NCBI GenBank assembly: GCA_036389195.1
Contig: DASVQH010000159.1
Coordinates: 1 to 10,171 of the forward strand
Direction of reading: 5' to 3'
Source of the DNA: JACCYI01 sp036389195
GTDB lineage: Bacteria; Actinomycetota; Thermoleophilia; Solirubrobacterales; Solirubrobacteraceae
DNA length: 10,171 nucleotides
Shown: positions 1-5,611 of the stretch, piece after piece
How the letters are laid out: every line of letters begins with the position of its first letter
Position numbering within the stretch: position 1 is the stretch's first letter
Program-made: the position numbers and the translations under genes
The notes under the pieces: model-generated
Databases searched by the model: none
Seen by the model: the letters and a program-made list of their open reading frames with translations, nothing else
Told to the model about the DNA's origin: nothing

Positions 1-548
1 TGCAGCGCGACCGCCTCGCGGGCCACGCGCGCGGCCGCCTGGGCGTCGCGACCCTGCGCGCGGTAGCCGCCGAGCGCGGTCGCCGTCTGCGGCGTCAGCC
101 CGACGTGGCCCATCACGGGGATCCCGGCCCCGACGATCGCCCTTGCGCGGGCAACCGACGTCGGGGCGCCCCCCTCGAGCTTGACGGCGTCGCAGCCGGC
201 CTCCTTGACGAAGCGCTGCGCGGTCAGGATCGCCTGCTCGTCGGAGGCCTCGTAGGACCCGAAGGGCAGGTCGCCGACCAGCAGCGGGGTCTTGAGCCCG
301 CGCCGGACCGCGGCGGCGAGCATCAGCAGCTCCTCGACGGTCACGGGCACCGTGTCGGCGTAGCCGAGCACGTTGTTGGCCGCCGAGTCGCCGACGAGGA
401 CGATGTCCACCCCGGCCGCCTCGGCGATCTTGGCGCTCGGATGGTCGTACGCGGTGACCATCACGATCGGCTCGCCGAGCGCGCGCATCTCGCCCAGCTT
501 GGTCAGCGTGACGCGCTTCTTGGCAGCGTCGCGGGGGAGTGAGGACAT
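1..548 (-). CDS. panB: 3-methyl-2-oxobutanoate hydroxymethyltransferase (ketopantoate hydroxymethyltransferase), 3' part missing at window edge
   Basis: First committed step of pantothenate synthesis: transfers a one-carbon unit from 5,10-methylenetetrahydrofolate to alpha-ketoisovalerate, giving ketopantoate. It is a cytoplasmic, Mg-dependent TIM-barrel enzyme. About 182 N-terminal residues are present of a family length near 260-280; the frame is open to base 1. Visible motifs are VTAYDHPSA (31-39), VLVGDS (50-55) with metal ligand D54, GDLPFGSY (92-99) with metal ligand D93, VKLEGG (122-127) with K123 and E125, and VMGHVGLTPQ further on. These match the positions of E. coli D45, D84, K112 and E114. 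The remaining catalytic Glu (E181 in E. coli) would lie beyond the edge. The ATG at 548 is chosen because AGGAGGT sits 7 nt upstream. It is the last visible gene of the DUF2520-panC-panB operon, 3 nt after the panC stop, so it is probably translationally coupled. The identification is secure. Confidence 0.96.
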   Translation of the reverse strand, partial: MSSLPRDAAKKRVTLTKLGEMRALGEPIVMVTAYDHPSAKIAEAAGVDIVLVGDSAANNVLGYADTVPVTVEELLMLAAAVRRGLKTPLLVGDLPFGSYEASDEQAILTAQRFVKEAGCDAVKLEGGAPTSVARARAIVGAGIPVMGHVGLTPQTATALGGYRAQGRDAQAAARVAREAVAL

Positions 549-551
549 GGG

Positions 552-1442
552 TCAGACCTCCTGCAGGTCCGCGCCCAGCAGGGTCGCGGCCCGATCGTCG
601 GGGGAGAGCACGAGCGTGTTGTCGATGAGGCGGGTGGTGCCGATGCGCGCGGCCACGGCGACGAGCGCGCGTCCGTCGAGCGCGGCGAGCGGGGTGAAGG
701 TGTCCGGGTCGACGACTTCGAGGTACTCCGGCTCGACGCCGCGGGCCGCCATGGCCTCCAGACCGGCGGCGCGGATCGCGTCCGGGTCGCGCTCGCCGCC
801 GGCGACCGCGTCCTCGGCCGCGGTCAGCGCGGCGCGGAGGGCGAGGGCGCGGGGGCGGTCCGCGGGCGTCAGGTGGACGTTGCGGCTCGACAGCGCCAGG
901 CCGTCGGCCTCGCGGACGGTGGCGACCCCCTCGATGGTCACGGGGATGTCCAGGTCGCGGGCCAGCTTGCGGACGATCGCCAGCTGCTGCGCGTCCTTCT
1001 GGCCGAAGTAGGCGGCGTCGGGGCCGACCATGTTCAGGAGCTTGGCGACCACCGTGGCGACGCCCGCGAAGTGCCCGGGGCGGTGCGCGCCCTCCAGGGT
1101 GTCGATCAGCGGGCCGACGTGCACCGTGGTCGCGAACCCGGGCGGGTAGACCTCCTCGGCCGCCGGGGCGAACAGCAGGTCGGCCCCCGCCTGCGCGGCC
1201 AGGGCGGCGTCCCGGGCCTCGTCGCGCGGGTAGGCGGCGAGGTCGGCCGCCTCGTTGAACTGGGTCGGGTTGACGAACAGGCTCATGACGACGACGTCGT
1301 GGCGCGCGGCGGCGGTCTCGATGAGCGCGAGGTGGCCGGCGTGCAGGGCGCCCATGGTCGGCACGAGGCCGACGCTGCGCCCGGCGCGGCGCTCGGGCGC
1401 GAGGGCGGCGCGGAGGTCGGCGACGGTGCGGACGGTCCTCAT
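552..1442 (-). CDS. panC: Pantothenate synthetase (pantoate--beta-alanine ligase)
   Basis: ATP-dependent condensation of pantoate with beta-alanine to pantothenate, via a pantoyl-adenylate; cytoplasmic. The protein is 296 aa, a normal family length. Seen in order: PTMGALHAGHL (28-38) with the HxGH nucleotide-binding signature at 34-37; VNPTQFN (57-63); YPRD (71-74); the LEGAHRPGHFAGV region (116-128); YFGQKDAQQ (145-153); and ALSSRN (183-188), the KMSKS-like ATP loop. All expected active-site motifs are intact. The ATG at 1442 is chosen because it overlaps the stop of the upstream DUF2520 gene as ATGA (1439-1442), AAGGA lies 7 nt upstream, and the protein then starts at the family N-terminus. 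The same frame stays open far upstream (to about 2939), but that extension lies antisense to other genes and is a GC-rich shadow. Operon partner of panB and the DUF2520 gene. Confidence 0.97.
   Translation of the reverse strand: MRTVRTVADLRAALAPERRAGRSVGLVPTMGALHAGHLALIETAAARHDVVVMSLFVNPTQFNEAADLAAYPRDEARDAALAAQAGADLLFAPAAEEVYPPGFATTVHVGPLIDTLEGAHRPGHFAGVATVVAKLLNMVGPDAAYFGQKDAQQLAIVRKLARDLDIPVTIEGVATVREADGLALSSRNVHLTPADRPRALALRAALTAAEDAVAGGERDPDAIRAAGLEAMAARGVEPEYLEVVDPDTFTPLAALDGRALVAVAARIGTTRLIDNTLVLSPDDRAATLLGADLQEV
556..562 (-). promoter_or_regulatory. Ribosome binding site of panB inside the panC 3' end
   Basis: The minus strand reads AGGAGGT, a near-perfect anti-16S match, followed by a 7-nt spacer and the panB ATG at 548. 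The site is made by the last panC codons (CAG GAG GTC TGA). Ribosomes finishing panC therefore pass directly over it, which fits coupled translation of two enzymes of the same pathway. Confidence 0.8.
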
Positions 1443-2155
1443 GCCGCGGTCCTTGCTACCCGCCGCGTCGCTTCCGCGAGCACGTCGTAGAGATCTCCGA
1501 GCTCCGGCGCGCGCTCGGCGATGGCCGCGCGGTGGCGCTCGATCGTGGCGGCGTCCCCGCGCGCGATCGGCCCGGTCATCGCCCGCTCGGCGCCCAGCGC
1601 GGCCCAGTTCTCCACCGACGCCCGCACGAGCGGGACCAGCAGCTCGCGCCCGACGCCCGCGGTGGCCGCGAGGCGCTCGGCCGCGCCCTCGATCGTCGTC
1701 AGGAAGTTCGAGGCCATCGCCGCGGCGGCGTGGTAGGCGGCGCGGTCGGCGTCGGCGACCTCGGTCGCCCGCATCCCGAGCCGGAGCGCCAGCTTGTGCG
1801 CGGTGGCGAGCGCCCGCGGCGACGTCCCGGCCACCGCGCAGCCGGCCCCCGCGAACACGTCCGGCGCCGCGCCGGGCGCGATCGTCATCAGCGGATGCAG
1901 CCCGAGCGCCTCGTGCGGCGCCAGCGCGTCCAGCCCGGTGGCTCCGGAGCAGTGCCCGACCAGCCGCCCGCCCACCGGGTCCCCGAGCGCGGCGGCCGCC
2001 TGCGCGATCACGCCGTCGGGGACGCACAGCAGCACGATGGCCGCTCCGGGCGGCACGGGCGCGTCCCGGCCGAGCGGCGGCGCAGCACGCAGCGCGGTGG
2101 CCAGGGCAGTGCCCAGGCGCCCGCCGCCGACGATGGCGATCTGGCCCAGTTCCAT
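1439..2155 (-). CDS. Rossmann-fold / DUF2520 NAD(P)-dependent dehydrogenase, candidate ketopantoate reductase
   Basis: A 238-aa protein with an N-terminal nucleotide-binding fold. The motif IVGGGRLGTAL (8-18) carries the G-x-G-x-x-G loop, followed by VLLCVPD (41-47). A C-terminal helical DUF2520-type part contains GLHPLMTI (85-92), FAGAGCAVAG (101-110) and YHAAAAMASN (141-150), where H142 and N150 look like conserved active-site positions. The architecture resembles the 6-phosphogluconate dehydrogenase/ketopantoate reductase superfamily. It is the first gene of the operon with panC (ATGA overlap) and panB. Ketopantoate to pantoate reduction is the step between PanB and PanC, so replacing PanE is the natural inference from context; the sequence alone does not prove the substrate. 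No canonical PanE is visible here. The ATG at 2155 is supported by the VGGGRLG fold beginning at once, but no clear Shine-Dalgarno sequence precedes it. Family call good, substrate tentative. Confidence 0.85.
   Translation of the reverse strand: MELGQIAIVGGGRLGTALATALRAAPPLGRDAPVPPGAAIVLLCVPDGVIAQAAAALGDPVGGRLVGHCSGATGLDALAPHEALGLHPLMTIAPGAAPDVFAGAGCAVAGTSPRALATAHKLALRLGMRATEVADADRAAYHAAAAMASNFLTTIEGAAERLAATAGVGRELLVPLVRASVENWAALGAERAMTGPIARGDAATIERHRAAIAERAPELGDLYDVLAEATRRVARTAA
1450..1454 (-). promoter_or_regulatory. Ribosome binding site of panC
   Basis: AAGGA on the minus strand, 7 nt before the panC ATG at 1442, lies within the last codons of the upstream DUF2520 gene. It supports the ATG at 1442 over any longer start. 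Confidence 0.6.
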
Positions 2156-2203
2156 GATGGATCCGATGGTCGATGTGCGGTCCGTCCCGAGAAGGTGACG
2201 GCC

Positions 2204-2233
2204 GTGTCAGGGATGGTAGCGCCCCGGTATCGT
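2204..2233 (+). promoter_or_regulatory. Candidate promoter of the uracil-DNA glycosylase gene, possibly leaderless
   Basis: A -35-like GTGTCA (2204-2209, 4/6 to TTGACA), an 18-nt spacer and a -10-like TATCGT (2228-2233, fits TAnnnT) end 7 nt before the GTG start at 2241. Transcription would begin at or next to the start codon. No Shine-Dalgarno sequence is present, as expected for a leaderless actinobacterial mRNA. It lies in the 85-bp divergent spacer (2156-2240), where no equally good promoter for the pan operon was found on the other strand. Pattern match by eye only. Confidence 0.4.
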
Positions 2234-2240
2234 CCGGCCG

Positions 2241-3020
2241 GTGGCGACGGCGGACGAGCGGCGCGAGGCGCTCAAGGCGGTGTGGGAGCAGGCGTCCGTC
2301 TGCACGAAGTGCCCCCAGCTCGCCGCCACGCGCCACTCCGTGGTCTTCGGCGCGGGCAACGCCGACGCCGACCTGATGTTCGTCGGCGAGGCCCCCGGCG
2401 CCAACGAGGACAAGCAGGGGCGGCCGTTCGTCGGCCAGGCCGGCAAGCTGCTCGAGCAGCTGCTGGAGGAGATCGGCCTCCAGCGCGCGGACGTCTTCGT
2501 GGCGAATGTGCTCAAGTGCCGCCCTCCGCAGAACCGCGACCCGCTGCCGCAGGAGATCGACAACTGCCAGGACTACCTGTTCCGGCAGATCGAGCTGATC
2601 GAGCCGCGGGTGATCTGCACGCTGGGCAACTTCTCGACGAAGCTCCTGCGCGGCGACCCGACCGGGATCACCAAGCTGCACGGCCAGGAGGAGGTCCGGG
2701 TGATCGGGCCGCGCGCCGTGCGGCTGTACCCGATCTTCCACCCCGCGGCGGCGCTCTACACGCGGCGCCTGCTCGACACGCTGCGCGAGGACTTCGCGCG
2801 GCTGCCCGAGCTGCTGGCGCTCGACCCGCCGCCGCAGCCCGAGCGCCCCGCGGAGGAGGTGCCTGCGGTTCCCGAGCCCGCACTCGCGGCCGAGGCCGAG
2901 ACGGTCGTCCCGGCGGCCGATCCCGCGCCGCCCGGCCACGAGCGCGAGGTCGCGCGGCCGTCACCCGACGCCGAGGCGGACGGCGAGGGCCCGGACCCGG
3001 GTCAGCTCGGCTTGTTCTGA
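2241..3020 (+). CDS. Type-4 uracil-DNA glycosylase ([4Fe-4S]) with C-terminal clamp-binding-like tail
   Basis: Removes uracil from DNA (from cytosine deamination or dUMP incorporation) to start base excision repair. The four iron-sulphur cysteines are seen as C21-x2-C24 near the N-terminus and C93-x15-C109. Motif A is GEAPGANEDKQGRPFVG (49-65) and the HPA motif is FHPAAALY, typical of family 4 (thermophile UDGa type). The core ends near residue 200. A Pro/Ala/Glu-rich, probably disordered tail follows and ends in QLGLF (255-259), which fits the bacterial beta-clamp-binding consensus QL[SD]LF except for Gly at position 3. The total of 259 aa is longer than the roughly 200-aa core family because of this tail. 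The GTG start at 2241 is chosen because the Cys motif follows directly and a TATCGT -10 lies 7 nt upstream. Its last 19 bp overlap the convergent GNAT gene. Family assignment is firm; the tail function is inferred. Confidence 0.94.
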   Translation: MATADERREALKAVWEQASVCTKCPQLAATRHSVVFGAGNADADLMFVGEAPGANEDKQGRPFVGQAGKLLEQLLEEIGLQRADVFVANVLKCRPPQNRDPLPQEIDNCQDYLFRQIELIEPRVICTLGNFSTKLLRGDPTGITKLHGQEEVRVIGPRAVRLYPIFHPAAALYTRRLLDTLREDFARLPELLALDPPPQPERPAEEVPAVPEPALAAEAETVVPAADPAPPGHEREVARPSPDAEADGEGPDPGQLGLF

Positions 3021-3574
3021 CCTGCGCCGGGGAGCTCGTCGGCGGTGATCGCGTAGCGCTCGTGGTCGCGCCACTGCCCGCCGACCAGCAGGTAGCGCGG
3101 CGAGAAGCCCTCCAGCCGGAAGCCGGCGCCGCGGGCCAGCGCGATCGACGCGGCGTTGGCGGGCTGGATGTTGGCCTCGATGCGGTGCAGCCCGAGCGGA
3201 CCGAATGCGTGCGCGAGCACGAGCCCCAGGCCCTCGCGCATGTAGCCGTTCCCGGCGAAGCGCTGGTGGGCGTAGTAGCCGAGGAACGCCGACTGGAAGG
3301 CGCCGCGGACGATCTGGGAGATGTTGAACAGCCCGGTGATGGCGCCGTCCTCGAGCCGGCAGACGAGCAGCGACTCGAAGTCGTCGCGCCGGGCGCGAGC
3401 CAGGAGGTCCGAGAACTGGTCGGGCCGCTCGGGCGGGTAGGCCCACGGCCGGTGCAGCTCGCGGCTCTCGCGGGCCAGCGCGAGCAGATCGTCGCGGTCG
3501 CCGGCCCGCAGCAGGCGAAGCGCGACGCGGTCCGTGGCGGCGGTGACGTCGGTCATCTCAGGAGTTCGTATCAC
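3002..3574 (-). CDS. GNAT family N-acetyltransferase (RimJ/RimL-like)
   Basis: Acetyl-CoA-dependent N-acetyltransferase of the Acetyltransf_3 type, about 190 aa and complete. Visible features are an N-terminal beta strand RVALRLL followed by a DRDDLLAL helix; ITGLFNIS; the strand LGYYAHQRFAGNGYMREGL, containing the acetyl-CoA pyrophosphate loop (R-F-A-G-N-G-Y); and HRIEANIQPANAASIALARGAGF, the usual RimJ C-terminal signature. RimJ/RimL acetylate ribosomal protein N-termini, but many relatives modify other amines. Placement as third gene of a glycosyltransferase operon could point to an amino-sugar substrate; this is inference. Start: the GTG at 3574 overlaps the GT2 stop as GTGA, the same coupling seen at GT4/GT2, so I prefer it. 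The ATG at 3556 (MTDVTAA) is an alternative 6 codons downstream; neither has a clear Shine-Dalgarno sequence. The 3' end overlaps the UDG gene by 19 bp, tail to tail. Confidence 0.88.
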   Translation of the reverse strand: MIRTPEMTDVTAATDRVALRLLRAGDRDDLLALARESRELHRPWAYPPERPDQFSDLLARARRDDFESLLVCRLEDGAITGLFNISQIVRGAFQSAFLGYYAHQRFAGNGYMREGLGLVLAHAFGPLGLHRIEANIQPANAASIALARGAGFRLEGFSPRYLLVGGQWRDHERYAITADELPGAGQNKPS

Positions 3575-4470
3575 GCGGGCGGGGTGGCTGCCCACTGAGC
3601 GGCGAGCTGCGCGCGCTCGCGGGTCGCCGGGCGGCCGAGCGCGGTGCGGACCGCCGCGCGGGTGGCGAAGGTCAGCAGCTGGGCGGCGTCGTCGAGCCGG
3701 CGTGCCGTGCGGCCGCGCGTGCGGCCGACGACCTCGCGGCGCCGGGCGGCGAGCAGGGCGTGCGGCTCGCCCCCGTAGGCAGGCGTCGTGGCGTGGCCGC
3801 CGAGGTGGCGGACGCGCAGGTCGGGGTGCAGGACCGTCGGCACGCCCGCGGCGCGCGCCCGCAGGCACAGGTCCATGTCCTCGTAGAAGAGGAACTGCGC
3901 CGGGTCGAACGGCCCCAGCGCGCGGAGGGTCGCGGTGGGGGCGGCGACGCAGGCGGCGATCGCCCATCCCACCGTCCGCGGGGTGCGCGCGCGCCACGGC
4001 TCGGCGCGCTCGCGCACGGCGCGCGGCAGCAGCGGCGGGTGCACGAGGGCGGGGAGCAGCGCGCCGGCGGTGCCGGGAAGAGGGTGAGCGGAGCGCTGGA
4101 CCGAGCCGTCCGGGTTGAGCAGGCGGGGGACGTGCAGCGCGGGCCGGCGGCCGGCGGCGGCGGCGTGGGCGGCGAGCGCGGGCAGCGCGTCCGCGTCCAG
4201 CAGCTCGCAGTCGGGGTTGAGCAGGACCGTGACGGGGCGGTCGATCCGCGCCACGCCGGCGTTGTTGGCCGCACCGAACCCGGGGTTGTCGGGGAGCTCG
4301 AGGACCTCGGCGCCGTGGGCGCGCGCGAGGTCGGCCCCGCCGTCGCGCGAGCCGGTGTCGACCACGACGAGCTGCGGCGGCTCGGGCAGGTGGGCGGCCA
4401 GCGATGCGAGCAGCGCCCGCAACGGCCCCGCCGAGTCGTGCAGCACGACCACGACGCCGAACGCGCTCAC
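3571..4470 (-). CDS. Glycosyltransferase family 2 (rhamnosyltransferase/WbbL-like)
   Basis: A GT-A fold transferase of 299 aa, complete, probably adding a sugar (often rhamnose in this group) from an NDP-sugar onto a lipid-linked or surface glycan on the cytoplasmic side. Seen in order: VVVVLHDS at the N-terminus (first strand), VDTGSRDGG (37-45), NPGFGAANNAG (62-72), LLNPDCEL (83-90; the NPD takes the DxD metal/nucleotide position), and GPFDPAQFLFYEDMDLCLR (186-204) with the conserved ED-x-D presumed to hold the catalytic base. A C-terminal Arg/Ala-rich helical tail follows. There is no membrane segment. The GTG at 4470 is preferred: it overlaps the upstream GT4 stop as GTGA and has GGAGG 7 nt upstream. 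The open frame continues upstream to about 4869, but that part is antisense-like shadow of the GT4 gene. Second gene of the GT4-GT2-GNAT operon. The exact sugar cannot be read from the sequence. Confidence 0.93.
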   Translation of the reverse strand: MSAFGVVVVLHDSAGPLRALLASLAAHLPEPPQLVVVDTGSRDGGADLARAHGAEVLELPDNPGFGAANNAGVARIDRPVTVLLNPDCELLDADALPALAAHAAAAGRRPALHVPRLLNPDGSVQRSAHPLPGTAGALLPALVHPPLLPRAVRERAEPWRARTPRTVGWAIAACVAAPTATLRALGPFDPAQFLFYEDMDLCLRARAAGVPTVLHPDLRVRHLGGHATTPAYGGEPHALLAARRREVVGRTRGRTARRLDDAAQLLTFATRAAVRTALGRPATRERAQLAAQWAATPPA

Positions 4471-5549
4471 CCGGCCGCCTCCGCGAGGACCGCGCGCGTG
4501 GCCCGCGCGGTCGCGGCCCACGAGAGCCCCGCGGTCGCCGCCCGGCCGGCGGCGACGAGCCGGTCGCGCAGGCCCCGCTCGCGCTCGAGACGCAGCAGCG
4601 CGGCCGCGAGCGCGCGCGTGTCGCCCGGCGGGACGTAGAGGGCGCCCTCCGGGCCGAGCGTCTCCCGGAACACCGGCAGGTCGGAGACGATCGCCGGGGT
4701 CCCGTGCGCGAGCGCCTCGACCGGCGGGAGCCCGAAGCCCTCCAGGCGTGAGGGCAGCACCAGCGCGAGCGCGCCCGCGTAGAGGGCGGGGAGCTCCGCG
4801 TCGCCCGCGCGCCCCAGCCGCCGCACGCCCTCGCCCCCGACCGCCACCCGCCCCTCGCCGGCGAACCACAGCTCCGCGGCGAGGCCGGCGCGGCGCGCCT
4901 CGGCGTGCGCGGCCAGGAGCACCTCCGGGGCCTTGCGGGGCTCCAGCGCGCCCACGAACAAGAAGTAGGGGTCAGACCCCTTGCTATCCGAACTGAAGCG
5001 AGGGGTCTGACCCCTTCCGGCGTCGATGGCCGGCGCGAGCGGCACCGCGCGCACGCGCGCCGGGTCGAGGCCCCAGGCGGTGACGAGGTCCGCGCGCACG
5101 GCCTCGGCGTCGCACAGCACCCGCGCCGCCTCGCGCGCCAGCGCCCGCGGGCGTGCCGCGGCGTGCCACAGCCGCTCGTAGGCGGTGAAGTCGCCGGGGC
5201 GCTGCTCCCACGAGCGGTCGTGCACGGTCAGCACCAGCGGGACGCCGCGCCCGACCGCCAGCGGCGCGGGCGCCGGCGCCCACACCACGTCGAGCCCGCC
5301 GCCGAGCAGCGCGTCGAGCCGCGGGCGCCCGAGCGCCGCCGCGGCCCCCCACAGGAGCCGTCCCGGCCACTGCGACCGCACCACCGTCACGCCGCGCGCC
5401 AGCCCATGGACCGGCCCGCGGGGCAGCAGCACGCGCCACTCGTCCTCCGGGAACGTCTCCACCAGGGCGCCCAGCAGAGCGGACGTATAGTGCGCGACCC
5501 CGCGGCCCCCGCCGCCCACGAGGCTGCGCCCGTCGACGCCGACCTTCAC
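4467..5549 (-). CDS. Glycosyltransferase family 4 (GT-B, MtfB-like) carrying an in-frame palindromic insert
   Basis: Retaining GT-B glycosyltransferase, 360 aa, likely a mannosyl- or related transferase for surface polysaccharide. The N-terminal Rossmann half starts with KVGVDGRSL and a Gly-rich loop (11-17) followed by VAHYTSALL, then LTVHDRSWEQRP (107-118). The C-terminal half has PYFLFVGALEPRKAPE (194-209), GDAELPALYAGALALVLPS (249-267) and EGFGLPPVE (270-278), the E-x7-E donor-binding motif, then HGTPAIVSD. The interdomain linker (about 178-193) is encoded by a palindromic repeat element (4967-5015), read through without a stop or frameshift. The GTG at 5549 is the only reasonable start; no clear Shine-Dalgarno sequence is seen. 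First gene of the operon with GT2 and GNAT. Its start lies only about 60 bp from the GTG of the divergent GT4 and touches that gene's likely true N-terminal codons, so its promoter must lie inside the neighbour. Sugar specificity unknown. Confidence 0.92.
   Translation of the reverse strand: MKVGVDGRSLVGGGGRGVAHYTSALLGALVETFPEDEWRVLLPRGPVHGLARGVTVVRSQWPGRLLWGAAAALGRPRLDALLGGGLDVVWAPAPAPLAVGRGVPLVLTVHDRSWEQRPGDFTAYERLWHAAARPRALAREAARVLCDAEAVRADLVTAWGLDPARVRAVPLAPAIDAGRGQTPRFSSDSKGSDPYFLFVGALEPRKAPEVLLAAHAEARRAGLAAELWFAGEGRVAVGGEGVRRLGRAGDAELPALYAGALALVLPSRLEGFGLPPVEALAHGTPAIVSDLPVFRETLGPEGALYVPPGDTRALAAALLRLERERGLRDRLVAAGRAATAGLSWAATARATRAVLAEAAG
4478..4482 (-). promoter_or_regulatory. Ribosome binding site of the GT2 gene
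   Basis: GGAGG on the minus strand with a 7-nt spacer to the GTG at 4470, embedded in the last codons of the upstream GT4 gene. This site decides the GT2 start and supports translational coupling. Confidence 0.65.
4967..5015. repeat. REP-like element: two inverted 15-nt palindromes inside a coding sequence
   Basis: Left unit AGGGGTCAGACCCCT (4967-4981) and right unit AGGGGTCTGACCCCT (5001-5015) are exact reverse complements. Each is itself a palindrome around a single central base. They are separated by a 19-nt spacer (4982-5000) of moderate GC, unlike the surroundings. As single strand the whole forms a perfect 15-bp stem with a 19-nt loop. No T-run follows, so it is not a classical terminator. 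The arrangement resembles REP doublets mobilised by Y1 (TnpA_REP/RAYT) transposases, but no transposase lies in this window. It encodes roughly residues 178-194 of the minus-strand GT4, in frame. The repeat structure is directly seen; the mobile origin is inference. Confidence 0.8.
5486..5491 (+). promoter_or_regulatory. Candidate -10 box for the plus-strand GT4
   Basis: TATAGT (5/6 to TATAAT) is a conspicuous AT-rich hexamer in a very GC-rich stretch, inside the 5' coding part of the divergent GT4. It arises where that gene uses the unusual codon TAT. No convincing -35 is found 16-18 nt upstream. If used, the transcript would start near 5498, before the homologous N-terminal codons of the plus-strand GT4 at 5555-5611. 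Weak evidence. Confidence 0.25.
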
Positions 5550-5611
5550 GCCCGCTGCCCGGCCCCATCCTCATCGACGCCCGCGCGGCGGCCCGGCCCG
5601 AGCTGGGAGGC

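Noticed and set aside
552..2939. A single open frame of about 795 codons on the minus strand through panC, the DUF2520 gene and the UDG region.
   Set aside because: Only the last 296 codons (panC) have recognisable protein sequence. The rest is Arg/Gly/Ala-rich and lies over well-supported genes in other frames, a usual effect of very high GC.
4967..5015. The hairpin as a rho-independent terminator.
   Set aside because: No T-run follows on either strand and it lies in the middle of an intact coding sequence that continues to the E-x7-E motif and the normal C-terminus.
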